Shown here: piece after piece, positions 15,912 to 25,191 of the stretch
Layout: every line of letters begins with the position of its first letter
Position numbering within the stretch: position 1 is the stretch's first letter
Source: Sporomusa termitida
GTDB lineage: Bacteria > Bacillota > Negativicutes > Sporomusales > Sporomusaceae
Assembly (NCBI RefSeq): GCF_007641255.1
Contig: NZ_CP036259.1
Coordinates: forward strand, 3,288,501 to 3,352,500
DNA: 64,000 nt
Direction: 5' to 3'
Position numbers and translations under genes: made by a program
Notes under the pieces: generated by a model
Told to the model about the DNA's origin: nothing
What the model saw: the letters and a program-made list of their open reading frames with translations, nothing else
The model's database searches: none

Positions 15912-17048
15912 TCAATTATACCGCCCATATTTTTCAACAGCGTCAAAAAATGCCTTGACGTTTTCATGCTTCGCATTCATCGGCAGCGAACACCCTGAAG
16001 AATAAAGCAGGCCTTCTCCATTACGGAAGGTAGTAAGTAATTTTTTGGCGTATTCCTCCACCTCGACGGGAGAAGCCACCGTAAATAAGGCAGCCTGCAC
16101 ATCGCCCTTAATTGCGCAATGCCCCTTCAGGATTGCATGTGTTTTAAAAATATCGGTAGCACCATCCAGCTCCAATACAAACTTGCCCTTCGGCAAATCA
16201 AGAAAGTATTCCAGATTATTTGTCCAGTCAGCATCAAAATGCAGGATCGGAATAATATTTCTTTCAGCCAGCTTCTCAACCATCACTTGCAAATAAGGCC
16301 ATACATACTTCTCAAACTGTTTGAGTGAAATAAACTGGCCGGCCCCTCTGACGCCACCAATAAATACCCGGTTAACACCTGTCGCCGCTACATTTTTTTC
16401 TGCAGCCTCAACAATTGCATCATTGGCAAGCCGCAGAGGCTCTGCCAGTTGATCACGCAACTGAAACATATCTTTGAAAAACTTCTCAATCGAACGCATC
16501 ATGGAAAAGCAGTCAAAAGGCAATACCGGGCAAAAAGCCCCCCAGGTCGGACTTTGTCCGCGGCGGTATGTGGCCTCAAGCTCCAATTGGCGATATTTTG
16601 CCAACTCCTGAAAGCCCGCAAGCACCTCCTCACGGCTTTTTTGATGGGCCCTTTCCAGAAAAGTCAATCGGTATTCCATAAACCCTTTTTCTTTTATCAG
16701 TGCATATTCATCACGGGTCATTGCTTCAAACTCCAGCATCTGGTACTGGGCATTATCCTTCAGCTCCACGCCTGGATATTTACAGCGCATCGAGCCAACA
16801 ACCTTTCCTACCTGGCCGCAGCGGGTATGCTGCATAAATGCATTGCTGTCCCAGATCGGATAAGCCTCCTGCAATTTATCAATAGCCCTGATGCCTTTAT
16901 CCCAGTCCCAGAGAAACTCTTTGTTGGTAATACCGGCGAATTGCCCCGCATATTGATCAATAAGCGGCGCACAAACAACCCTGTCTACCGGCTGCAGATT
17001 AATCGCGGCAACAAGCCGTTCCTCGGCTGTCATTACATCCTGCCCCAT
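15912..17048 (-). CDS. Uroporphyrinogen decarboxylase-like corrinoid methyltransferase family protein
   Basis: 378 residues from the ATG at 17048, with AAGGGGG 7 nt upstream. The URO-D fold is recognisable from MTAEERLVAAINLQPVDRV, FIGGVRGAGQFISLKQFEKY, the PILHFDADWT strand and GDVQAALFTVASPVEVEEY. The C-terminal SSGCSLPMNAKHENV corresponds to the Cys-containing zinc or corrinoid-methyltransferase region of MtaA/MtbA-type relatives. In acetogens such proteins serve methyl transfer, including O-demethylation of methoxyaromatics, but no corrinoid protein is encoded nearby. Placement with UbiX/UbiD and the shared operator make a role in aromatic acid use likely. Confidence 0.75.
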   Translation of the reverse strand: MGQDVMTAEERLVAAINLQPVDRVVCAPLIDQYAGQFAGITNKEFLWDWDKGIRAIDKLQEAYPIWDSNAFMQHTRCGQVGKVVGSMRCKYPGVELKDNAQYQMLEFEAMTRDEYALIKEKGFMEYRLTFLERAHQKSREEVLAGFQELAKYRQLELEATYRRGQSPTWGAFCPVLPFDCFSMMRSIEKFFKDMFQLRDQLAEPLRLANDAIVEAAEKNVAATGVNRVFIGGVRGAGQFISLKQFEKYVWPYLQVMVEKLAERNIIPILHFDADWTNNLEYFLDLPKGKFVLELDGATDIFKTHAILKGHCAIKGDVQAALFTVASPVEVEEYAKKLLTTFRNGEGLLYSSGCSLPMNAKHENVKAFFDAVEKYGRYN

Positions 17049-17151
17049 CCGCACTCCCCCTTTCTACTAGTTCTAGTGCCTGTTGAAGCCGTCACACCTC
17101 CATTCGATTTCATAGAACGCAGTCTTAACTATGTAATAACTTTAAATTTTG

Positions 17152-17175
17152 TTCCTTTATGCGGAATAGCGTTCT
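17152..17175. promoter_or_regulatory. 24-bp three-half-site operator, copy 3 (before the UroD-like gene)
   Basis: TTCC-N7-GGAA-N5-TTCT. The N7 spacer TTTATGC is identical to that of copy 1. The rest of the 17176-17478 stretch shows no gene. Confidence 0.6.
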
Positions 17176-17478
17176 TTTATAATAGCACTATTCAACTTCC
17201 ATCAGAAAATTCCTGCTAATAGTTTGAATTTTTTATATAATGCCGCAACTATTTTTTTGCCGTGTTTTACCTAACCTCTATTCTTATAGTAAAACAAACA
17301 GCAAGGGGCTGGCGGCACTATACTGGCCATCGCCTGTATTATTTCGCCCCAGAATTGCCCCGCGACAATAAATATGCAGCCACTGCGGAAGCCAGCTATA
17401 TCGAAGGGACGTTCGGCGGATAACGGAGGCTAACGGAAGAGTACAGAAAAAATGTGGTTATTAGGTGCTGGAAATACC

Positions 17479-17505
17479 AAAAGCGCCCTATATTTAAGGA
17501 CGCTT
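17479..17505 (-). terminator. Terminator after the SGNH hydrolase gene
   Basis: On the minus strand AAGCGTCC pairs with GGGCGCTT and is followed by TTGGTATTT. A second imperfect hairpin (AGACCG/CGGTCT) lies at 17512-17541. Confidence 0.6.
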
Positions 17506-17551
17506 CCTCAGACCGTCTCTGTGCAACCGGAGGCGGTCTTGTAGTTCCGCT

Positions 17552-18091
17552 TCACATTAGCATGCTGTTTATAACCGGCGCCGCCGCCGCCGCCATCACC
17601 CGGTAGCCGGCTGCATTGGGGTGAAGCACATCGGCATACAGCGTACGCCAAGCCGCAGAGGCTTTGAAGGCCGCATAAAAATCAATCACGGTCAGCTTGC
17701 AGGCCAGCGCATAGTCCCGCATATCCTGGCGGTACAGGTCAAGATACGCTTCGTCCGGTGGATAATTGCCGGGAACCGGCAGCCCGATAAGGGGTGTGAT
17801 CTGATACTGCAGCGCTAGTTCTGCCATCTGCCGGACCTGGGCCGCCACTGCCTCGGCCGCCACCCGGGCACAGGCATCATTCGTGCCGCCCAGGATAATG
17901 ACATGCGACGGCGAGTGAGCGATAACATCCCGCTTAAACCGCGCCAGCATCCCGGCCGTGCTGTCACCGTTGACGCCTTTATTAAGCAGCGTAAGACCCA
18001 GTTCGGCGCCGGTCAGCCTGACCCAGGACATATCCGGCGTATACGGATAGCCATAGGTAATGGAATCGCCAAGGGCAACGATCGTATTCAT
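17552..18091 (-). CDS. SGNH/GDSL-type esterase or lipase
   Basis: 179 residues from the ATG at 18091, with GGGGAGGA upstream. Block I is ALGDSITYG with the nucleophilic Ser, block III is ILGGTNDA, and block V is DVLHPNAAGY with the Asp and His, so the catalytic set is complete. There is no signal peptide, so it is probably cytoplasmic. Relatives include lysophospholipase/thioesterase TesA-like enzymes. A broken partial copy of this gene lies at 5655-5860. Confidence 0.9.
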   Translation of the reverse strand: MNTIVALGDSITYGYPYTPDMSWVRLTGAELGLTLLNKGVNGDSTAGMLARFKRDVIAHSPSHVIILGGTNDACARVAAEAVAAQVRQMAELALQYQITPLIGLPVPGNYPPDEAYLDLYRQDMRDYALACKLTVIDFYAAFKASAAWRTLYADVLHPNAAGYRVMAAAAAPVINSMLM

Positions 18092-18153
18092 GCAGCAGTC
18101 CTCCCCTGTTGCGTTTTTTCGGGCCACGTTGCAGCCATGCTGCCAGCCCGGTG

Positions 18154-18693
18154 TCAAACCCGGAACTCAAAGTTTTGTTTGACTTTGGGCGCTGTTGTCT
18201 GCGGCGACACCACGATATCCAGACCATCCTGGTTCATTACGGCGGTGGTGTGCTGCGAATAGTCGACAACGGTACGTTGTTGTTCTTTTTTATGTTTAAA
18301 CAACCGCAGTCCGCATAAGATGACAGCAATGACGACCACAACGGCTACAAAGGGAACATAGCTGTACCCTGCCGGCTTGCGCTCCGGCAGCGGCGGCTGC
18401 GCGGGGACGGTCGTCCGGGCAGCAACGCCGGCCTCAGCGGCCAAGGGCCTGGCAGGAGTTGTTATATTCCTGGCGTCGGCTTTTGGCGGGGTCGAATTGC
18501 CCGGCAAGGCCTTGCCCAGTCCTTCAAGCTCCCTGGCCGTACCGGTCGCAGCCGGGCTTACCGTCTTCCCCGGCTGGGGGGATGAATCGGCGGCAGTCGT
18601 CGGCGGCTTGCCGGCGGTATTGGCATTGGGCAGCGTAACAGCCGGGGCTACAGGCGGCGAGGGTTTTGTTGGCGGGGTGGGAGCTACCGGCAT
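18154..18693 (-). CDS. Proline/alanine-rich single-pass membrane protein
   Basis: About 179 residues. The first ~110 are rich in Pro, Ala and Thr and low in complexity. One hydrophobic segment (YVPFVAVVVVIAVILCGLRLF) is followed by a basic KHKKEQQR stop-transfer stretch and a short tail. The ATG at 18693 has AAGGTGG 7 nt upstream; an ATG at 18714 is also in frame but poorly spaced. I do not recognise a family. It lies just upstream of the SGNH gene on the same strand and may be co-transcribed. The 18715-18875 gap shows nothing further. Confidence 0.65.
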   Translation of the reverse strand: MPVAPTPPTKPSPPVAPAVTLPNANTAGKPPTTAADSSPQPGKTVSPAATGTARELEGLGKALPGNSTPPKADARNITTPARPLAAEAGVAARTTVPAQPPLPERKPAGYSYVPFVAVVVVIAVILCGLRLFKHKKEQQRTVVDYSQHTTAVMNQDGLDIVVSPQTTAPKVKQNFEFRV

Positions 18694-18875
18694 AGGGAAA
18701 CCACCTTCATTCATCCTAGAATTAGCTAATGACTATATTCCGCACACTATGCAATCATCCCTTTTTTTTCGCCTGTGGTTATTAGCCTGCCCTCCCCATA
18801 GGTCTTTTTGACAATGGAAAAAAGGTTATCGACATTCTCCGTTTTGCACTTGGCGGCGGATATCTGGTTAAAGAT

Positions 18876-18918
18876 AATACTAAAGGCCTTTTAAAACTAA
18901 AAGGCCTTTAGTATTTTG
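18876..18918. terminator. Long bidirectional terminator
   Basis: AATACTAAAGGCCTTTT (18876-18892) pairs with AAAAGGCCTTTAGTATT, a 17-bp near-perfect stem with T-rich flanks. It follows the chemoreceptor gene on the minus strand. Confidence 0.85.
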
Positions 18919-18928
18919 TTACGTATTC

Positions 18929-19789
18929 CTATTCAGCTTTTGCCATCGAGAGCAGTTTTTGGGCAACACACTTTAATGTCATAACCCTTTCCGTAATCGA
19001 CTCAGTCGCTTTGGCTTGTTCTTTAGTAATGCCGGCTGTTTGCTGAGTATGATTAATAACCGTTACCATCGACGACTTTAAATCCTGTAAGGTAGCCTTA
19101 ATGTCTTTGGCCGAATGCTGACTCTGGTCGGAGAGTTTGCGAACCTCTTCGGCTACGACAGCAAAGCCCCGGCCGTGCTCGCCAACTCTAGCGGCCTCAA
19201 TAGCGGCATTAAGACCGAGCAGATTTGTCTGACTGGCTATTTGATGAATGGTTGATAATACAGTATCGGTATTATTAACATTAACCGACACACGCTCAGA
19301 TAAATTAGCGACATCCTGCATTGTAGCGGTTAGGTCCTCCTGAGAAGCGTTCAGCTCCTCAATAGTGGCGGCAATGTTTGTAATCGAATCGTTAACCTGC
19401 TGTGCTTGGTCAAGCAGCACTTCCTTATTTTCCGCAGACTGCAACTCCCAGCGAATAATACCTGTGGCAATCTTGGCGATAGGTTTTGAGTAAATAGGGT
19501 CTCCGCTTATACCGAAGCTGCCAATCCATTCGTTTTTATACACGATAGGCAGATGCACACCCATTTTAACAGTCCCACCCGAACGTTGCTCATCTTCAGC
19601 GGTGACAATTCGATGCTCGATTTTCTCCGTAAGCACCTTTTGCGAGCCACTGTGAGCTTTGCCCACTCTGGCAACATCCCGGGCGGCAACAATTATCCCC
19701 TCACGGTCACAGATAACCGCACTTAATCCTGTTTCCTGAAAAATAAAATCCATAGTTTTGTTAGCAATACCTTGGTCCAATTGTATCAT
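18929..19789 (-). CDS. Soluble methyl-accepting chemotaxis protein with a sugar-diacid recognition domain
   Basis: 286 residues without any transmembrane segment. The first ~125 residues ([61 protein letters not shown]) match the putative sugar diacid recognition domain of CdaR-type regulators. The rest is an MCP signalling coiled coil with the conserved tip [23 protein letters not shown]. It is therefore probably a cytoplasmic receptor reporting on a carboxylic acid. It is short for an MCP. RidA lies 50 bp upstream, and no che genes are nearby. Confidence 0.85.
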   Translation of the reverse strand: MIQLDQGIANKTMDFIFQETGLSAVICDREGIIVAARDVARVGKAHSGSQKVLTEKIEHRIVTAEDEQRSGGTVKMGVHLPIVYKNEWIGSFGISGDPIYSKPIAKIATGIIRWELQSAENKEVLLDQAQQVNDSITNIAATIEELNASQEDLTATMQDVANLSERVSVNVNNTDTVLSTIHQIASQTNLLGLNAAIEAARVGEHGRGFAVVAEEVRKLSDQSQHSAKDIKATLQDLKSSMVTVINHTQQTAGITKEQAKATESITERVMTLKCVAQKLLSMAKAE

Positions 19790-19836
19790 CCTCAGCTAGA
19801 GCCTCCAGTTTAATACCTTGGGTTATAAAATCATTC

Positions 19837-20220
19837 TTAGCATGCTAGGTAAGCAATAGCTTCAATTTCAACAGCAACGTCTTTAGGCAGCCTGGCGACC
19901 TGAACACAGCCCCTGGCTGGAGCGTCCTGGGAAAAAAATTCTCCATACACTTGGTTTACTGTTTGAAAATCATTCATGTCTGCAAGGAACACGGTAGTCT
20001 TCACAACATTCGCCAAACTTAGATTTTCGCTGTTCAGAATTGCTGTTATATTATCTAAAACTCTTTTTGTCTGGGCCGCAACATCACCGGCCACTACCGT
20101 GCCAGTGACAGGATCAACAGGTATTTGACCGGAGATAAACAGGAAGCTGCCCGCTTTTATGGCCTGAGAGTAAGGTCCTATCGCTGCCGGGGCTTGATCG
20201 GTATTAACAACACTTTTCAT
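19837..20220 (-). CDS. ridA: RidA/YjgF-family enamine/imine deaminase
   Basis: 127 residues from the ATG at 20220, with AGGAGG 9 nt upstream. The start [35 protein letters not shown] and the C-terminal [23 protein letters not shown], including the conserved Arg and Glu, are diagnostic. RidA hydrolyses reactive 2-aminoacrylate and related imines. It lies downstream of the pyruvate oxidoreductase gene. Confidence 0.93.
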   Translation of the reverse strand: MKSVVNTDQAPAAIGPYSQAIKAGSFLFISGQIPVDPVTGTVVAGDVAAQTKRVLDNITAILNSENLSLANVVKTTVFLADMNDFQTVNQVYGEFFSQDAPARGCVQVARLPKDVAVEIEAIAYLAC

Positions 20221-20338
20221 AGAGTAATTCCTCCTATATACTATCTTGATATTTTCCAATAAATTAAATCTTACCGCGAAGCTCTGGTACAACCTACAAA
20301 TCACTATTTTTTGCTGCCGCCTCTTGGTTCACTCTACC

Positions 20339-23300
20339 TTATTGGTTAGCCAACAGCCTATACTTTGCCAATCTTTCTTTGGCGTCTTGCTCGGTTTTTT
20401 CAAATAACGCCTCTGCCAGGTCGGGAAATTGTTGTTGCAAGGCCGAATAACGCACTTCGCCCATTAAAAACTCTCTGAAGGCCATTGTTGGCGCTTTAGA
20501 ATCGAGTTTGAAAGGATTTTCCCCGCTGGCCTCGAGTTGGGGATTATAACGATACATAGCCCAATAGCCACTGTCAACCGCTCGTTTTGCCTCCAGCTGG
20601 CTGCACCCCATGCCCACTTTCATCCCGTGATTGATGCAGGGAGCATAGGCGATAATCAACGACGGGCCCGGATACGCTTCCGCCTCGGCAATGGCTTTGA
20701 GTGTTTGGTTTTTATCTGCCCCCATGGCAATTTGCGCCACATAGATATAGCCATAACTCATGGCTATCAGGCCAAGATCTTTCTTCTTGGTCTTTTTGCC
20801 GCTAGCCGCAAATTTAGCAACGGCAGCGGCTGGCGTAGCCTTGGAGGACTGACCGCCCGTATTGGAATATACTTCAGTATCAAATACCAGTACATTTACA
20901 TCTTCACCAGAAGCCAGAACATGATCCAAGCCGCCAAAACCAATATCATAGGCCCAGCCGTCACCGCCGAAAATCCATTGCGAGCGTTTAACTAAGAAGT
21001 CTTTGTTGTTATAGATTTCATTAAGCAGCCCATCACTGCCCTTTACTTGTTCCAACAGTGTAATAAGCTGATCCGCACGTTCTCTTGTGCCTTCACTCTT
21101 ATCTTTATTCGCCAGCCAGGTTTCACAAGCCGCTCTGAATTCTTTTCCCAAATCCAGTTGAGCGGCCTTTTCTATCGCTAAAGCTACTTGTTTTCTAAGC
21201 TGCTTAACCGCCATCTGCATACCTAAGCCATATTCTGCATTGTCCTCAAACAAGGAGTTTCCCCACGCCGGTCCATGCCCGCGATGATTAGTGGTATACG
21301 GCATAGAGGGGACGCTGTCAGCCCACACCGAGGAGCAGCCGGTGGCATTGGCCACCATCATCCGGTCACCAAACAGCTGTGTCACCAGCTTGGCATACGG
21401 CGTTTCGCCACAACCCGCGCAGGCGCCGGAGAATTCTAACAGCGGCTGTTCAAACTGGCTGCCTTTTACGGTGAAAGGATTCAGCGGATTGGCCTTCGGG
21501 GCCATTGTCATCGCATATTCCCACAGCGGCGCTTGGTGCAATTGCGTCGTCAATGGTTTCATTGTCAATGCTTTTTCTTTCGCCGGACAAATTTGGACAC
21601 AGTTGCCGCAGCCGGTGCAATCATAAGGTGAAACTGCCATTGCAAAATACAACGCTTTCTGCCCATTGCAAGGTCTTGTAATAAAGCCGGCCGGGGCCTG
21701 TTGCTTTTCTTGTTCAGTAAGTAATACCGGCCTGATCGCAGCGTGCGGGCAGACATAGGCGCATTGATTACATTGAATGCATTGCTCGGCTTGCCACTGT
21801 GGCACATCAACAGCAATGCCCCGTTTTTCATAGGCGGCTGTTCCCATCGGGTACGAACCGTCTTCCAGGCCGATAAAGGCGCTAACCGGTAATTTGTCGC
21901 CTTCTTGCCGATTCATCGGCATTAAGATATTTTTAATAAATGCCGGCACCTCTTTACTAACCGCTGCCGTTTCCGCTGCCGCCTGCCAGGCTGCCGGAAC
22001 AGCGACCTTCACAATGGCGTTTATCCCCTGGTCTACAGCGGCATTGTTCATGGCAACCACTTTTTCACCTTTTTTGCCGTAGGATTTTTGAATAGCTTCT
22101 TTTAGGTACTTTATAGCTTCTGCTTCCGGAATAATGCCGGCAATTTTGAAAAACGCCGCCTGCATAATCATGTTGATCCTGCCGCCAAGACCAATTTCCT
22201 GAGCAATCTTTACGGCATCAATAATATACATTTGAATATTGTTGATGGCGAGATAGCGTTTCATCGCCGCCGGCAGCTTTTGCTCCAGTTCGGTTTCATT
22301 CCACTGGCAATTCAGCAAGAAACTGCCACCTTGCTTCAGTCCTTCCAAAACATTGTAGTTATGCACATAGGACTGATTGTGGCAAGCAATAAAATCAGCT
22401 TTATTAATGAGATAAGGAGATTTTATCGCTTTTTTGCCGAACCGCAAATGGGAAATGGTAACACCGCCGGACTTTTTGGCATCATAAGCAAAATAAGCCT
22501 GCGCATACATAGCGGTGTGATCGCCAATAATCTTGATTGCATTCTTATTGGCTCCTACTGTTCCATCGGAGCCAATCCCCCAAAATTTACAGGCTTTTGT
22601 GCCGGCGGCAGTAGTATCAATATCGTCACCATATGGCAGGGAAGTATGATTAACATCATCAATAATACCGACAGTAAAGTTGTCTTTCGGCTTTTCAGCT
22701 TTAAGGTTTTCAAAAACACCATGAATATGACTGGGGATTACATCTTTGCCGCCAACCCCGCACCGTCCGCCAACAATAGCCGGCTGCCAGGATTGCCCAT
22801 AGAATGCGTGTTTGACATCTAGGTAGAGCGGTTCTGCCAATGAACCCATTTCCTTGGTTCTGTCCAGTACAGCAATTTTTCGCACAGTAGCAGGAATGTA
22901 TTTAAAGAAATGTTCCAGCGAAAACGGCCGGTAGAGATGTACTGTCAGCAGGCCTACTTTTTCGCCCTTAGCATTAAGATAATCCACCACTTCTTCAATG
23001 GCTTCACACATAGAGCCCATGGCAATAATCATTCGCTCGGCATCAGGAGCGCCATAATAGTTGAATAAATGGTATTCCCTGCCGGTCAGTTTACTAATTT
23101 CGGCCATATAGCCCTCTACGATTGCCGGGATGTCCTCGTAAAACCGGTTCGATACTTCTCTTTGCTGGAAATGGATATCAATGCCCTGCACGGTACCTTT
23201 GGTCAGTGGATGGTCAGGATTAAGCGCCCGTTTTCTAAAAGCGGCGACAGCCTCCCGGTCTATCAGTTTATCTAATTCCTCGTATTCAAGAATTTCAATT

Positions 23301-23845
23301 TTTTGCACTTCGTGAGAAGTTCTGAACCCATCAAAAAAGTTGAGAAACGGCACTCGGCCTTTAATCGCCGCCAGATGCGCCACAGCTGCTAAATCCATGA
23401 CTTGCTGGACACTGCTTTCTGCCAGCAAAGCAAACCCGGTTTGTCTTGTCGCCATAACGTCAGAATGATCGCCAAAAATACTGATGGCATTGGCGCCAAC
23501 GACTCTGGCGCTGACATGGAATACGCCAGGTAATAGTTCACCGGCAATTTTATACATGTTGGGAATCATCAGTAAAAGTCCCTGTGAGGCTGTATAGGTA
23601 GTAGTCAATGCGCCGGCATGCAGCGAACCGTGAACAGCGCCGGCGGCGCCGCCCTCTGACTGCATTTCTACAACTTCAACCGTCTGCCCAAAAAGATTTT
23701 TTTGGCCTTGGGATGCCCATTCATCCACACTTTCCGCCATATTTGATGACGGTGTGATGGGAAAAATCGCTGCAACATCGGTAAATGCGTAAGATATGTA
23801 GGCCGCGGCTGTGTTTCCGTCCATTGTTTTCATTTTTCTATTCAT
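20339..23845 (-). CDS. nifJ: Pyruvate:ferredoxin (flavodoxin) oxidoreductase, single-chain
   Basis: About 1168 residues, the usual length of the homodimeric enzyme. It carries the pyrimidine-binding domain (MDGNTAAAYISYAFTDVAAIFPITP), a ferredoxin domain with CIQCNQCAYVCP and CTGCGNCVQICP, and the TPP domain with GDGWAYDIGFGG and NTGGQSSKATP. CAGCGETPY holds cysteines of the third cluster. The enzyme oxidises pyruvate to acetyl-CoA and CO2 and reduces ferredoxin or flavodoxin in the cytoplasm. The start could be the ATG at 23845 or the ATG at 23833; neither spacing is ideal. Confidence 0.96.
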   Translation of the reverse strand: MNRKMKTMDGNTAAAYISYAFTDVAAIFPITPSSNMAESVDEWASQGQKNLFGQTVEVVEMQSEGGAAGAVHGSLHAGALTTTYTASQGLLLMIPNMYKIAGELLPGVFHVSARVVGANAISIFGDHSDVMATRQTGFALLAESSVQQVMDLAAVAHLAAIKGRVPFLNFFDGFRTSHEVQKIEILEYEELDKLIDREAVAAFRKRALNPDHPLTKGTVQGIDIHFQQREVSNRFYEDIPAIVEGYMAEISKLTGREYHLFNYYGAPDAERMIIAMGSMCEAIEEVVDYLNAKGEKVGLLTVHLYRPFSLEHFFKYIPATVRKIAVLDRTKEMGSLAEPLYLDVKHAFYGQSWQPAIVGGRCGVGGKDVIPSHIHGVFENLKAEKPKDNFTVGIIDDVNHTSLPYGDDIDTTAAGTKACKFWGIGSDGTVGANKNAIKIIGDHTAMYAQAYFAYDAKKSGGVTISHLRFGKKAIKSPYLINKADFIACHNQSYVHNYNVLEGLKQGGSFLLNCQWNETELEQKLPAAMKRYLAINNIQMYIIDAVKIAQEIGLGGRINMIMQAAFFKIAGIIPEAEAIKYLKEAIQKSYGKKGEKVVAMNNAAVDQGINAIVKVAVPAAWQAAAETAAVSKEVPAFIKNILMPMNRQEGDKLPVSAFIGLEDGSYPMGTAAYEKRGIAVDVPQWQAEQCIQCNQCAYVCPHAAIRPVLLTEQEKQQAPAGFITRPCNGQKALYFAMAVSPYDCTGCGNCVQICPAKEKALTMKPLTTQLHQAPLWEYAMTMAPKANPLNPFTVKGSQFEQPLLEFSGACAGCGETPYAKLVTQLFGDRMMVANATGCSSVWADSVPSMPYTTNHRGHGPAWGNSLFEDNAEYGLGMQMAVKQLRKQVALAIEKAAQLDLGKEFRAACETWLANKDKSEGTRERADQLITLLEQVKGSDGLLNEIYNNKDFLVKRSQWIFGGDGWAYDIGFGGLDHVLASGEDVNVLVFDTEVYSNTGGQSSKATPAAAVAKFAASGKKTKKKDLGLIAMSYGYIYVAQIAMGADKNQTLKAIAEAEAYPGPSLIIAYAPCINHGMKVGMGCSQLEAKRAVDSGYWAMYRYNPQLEASGENPFKLDSKAPTMAFREFLMGEVRYSALQQQFPDLAEALFEKTEQDAKERLAKYRLLANQ

Positions 23846-23908
23846 ATTCCTCGTCAATCCTCTCGTCTCGCATCACATATATCTTTGTTTGTCACTCATA
23901 ACAGCAAA

Positions 23909-23956
23909 GCAAAAGGGGTAGGCTGATTGGCTTTAGCAACACCTTCTACCCCTTGT
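23909..23956. terminator. Terminator after the YjiG-like gene
   Basis: AAGGGGTAG pairs with CTACCCCTT across a ~25-nt loop. There is a T run on the plus side and TTTTGCTTT on the minus side, so it can end the transporter operon. Confidence 0.7.
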
Positions 23957-23969
23957 TTTTTTTAAAAAG

Positions 23970-24479
23970 TTATCCGTTTAAGCCCATAACACTCAAAACG
24001 GCTCTGGTCAATATCATAACAACTGCAGCGTCTACAAGGGGAACGCATATCAGCAGCGAATGCCATTTTTTATTGACATTTGATACAATTACAATACGCA
24101 CAAAGTGGCCAATCAGCGTGCCCATGGTTACACACGCGGGAAACAGGATTGTCGCCTGGGCGGCAGTTATAACGCCTTTAGAATATAGGGTGGCCGCGGT
24201 AGCACAGCCTGCAGCCTTGGCAAAGAAGGCGGCTACCAGAGCAAAGATAGCCTCACCCGGCAGGCCAAATACGGTCATCACCGGCTCCAGTATTTTACCT
24301 ACACCCTTCATCAACCCGGTAATTTCTAAAAACAGAATGAGCACATACGCCAAAACCATGGCCGGTGCAATCATTTCCGCACCAATATAAAACCCCTTTT
24401 TGGCACCCGTCACAAATTCTTCAACCACACTTGGCTTAACTTTCTGCAAATCTATGCCGGCGGCAGTATGATCAGCCAT
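23970..24479 (-). CDS. YjiG-family membrane protein (nucleoside-recognition/Gate domain)
   Basis: 169 residues with about four hydrophobic segments (MIAPAMVLAYVLILFL, AIFALVAAFFAKAAGC, ILFPACVTMGTLIGHF, LLICVPLVDAAVVMIL). It resembles YjiG/SpmB-type Gate-domain proteins. It overlaps the YjiH-like gene by 8 bp; in E. coli yjiG and yjiH are likewise paired next to an isoaspartyl dipeptidase. Here the companion is an M20 peptidase, so the pair may carry a peptide-like or carboxylate substrate. The function is not established. Confidence 0.75.
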   Translation of the reverse strand: MADHTAAGIDLQKVKPSVVEEFVTGAKKGFYIGAEMIAPAMVLAYVLILFLEITGLMKGVGKILEPVMTVFGLPGEAIFALVAAFFAKAAGCATAATLYSKGVITAAQATILFPACVTMGTLIGHFVRIVIVSNVNKKWHSLLICVPLVDAAVVMILTRAVLSVMGLNG

Positions 24480-25128
24480 TCGCTGCGCCCCCTTCTCCTC
24501 TGTTTCCGGACAGCCGGCTTAGATACAAGCGGACCAAATTAGCGCCCAGGACTTTAACAATAAAGATCAGCCCGATAATAACACCTACTGGCAAAACGCT
24601 GATAGGCAGCAAGGCGGCGCCGGTACCGAAGGTATTGGTAACCGGGGCGGACCCGGCATACTGGTAGGCAACAAATACTGTTCGTTCTTCTTCAGTCATC
24701 ATTTTGTCTTCCACTAGCCCTTTAGTCATGACTGCCGCCACATCAGAACTGGTAAAGCTGCTGACGAAAGCCAGCCCGCTTGCCCCCGGAATCCCCATGA
24801 GGGGCTTAAGAATAGGCCGAAATAATACTTCAGCCGCCCGCAAAGCACCAAGTGACTCGGCAACTTGGATGCATCCTAACGCAAACATCAGGGTCGGGAA
24901 AAGAGTCAAAGCAAACATGAAACCATCACGCGCCCCGGTACCCCCTTTCCCAGTAAAGATTATCCCCTCGGACACTCGCCCGAATTCTCCGGTAAGCACT
25001 TGAAAATCCAGCGCCCTTAACGGCCCGTCAATCTTTGCAAACACCCCGGAGAAAGAAATAATCAAGATGATTAATGCCAGCCATCCCTTCCAGGTAACCT
25101 TGTACTTTTCCTGACTTTGCTCTGCCAT
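24472..25128 (-). CDS. YjiH-family membrane protein
   Basis: 218 residues with several hydrophobic segments and the Gate-domain region LGALRAAEVLFRPILKPLMGIPGASGLAFVSSFTSSDVAA. It starts at an ATG with AGGAGGAG upstream. It pairs with the YjiG-like protein to make a two-component membrane module, following the M20 peptidase gene by 63 bp on the same strand. Confidence 0.75.
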   Translation of the reverse strand: MAEQSQEKYKVTWKGWLALIILIISFSGVFAKIDGPLRALDFQVLTGEFGRVSEGIIFTGKGGTGARDGFMFALTLFPTLMFALGCIQVAESLGALRAAEVLFRPILKPLMGIPGASGLAFVSSFTSSDVAAVMTKGLVEDKMMTEEERTVFVAYQYAGSAPVTNTFGTGAALLPISVLPVGVIIGLIFIVKVLGANLVRLYLSRLSGNRGEGGAANG

Positions 25129-25191
25129 GTGCTCTCCTCCTGATAATGTTAAAATTCAAATACTAGGATCACCAGACCCACCCCCGCGCAA

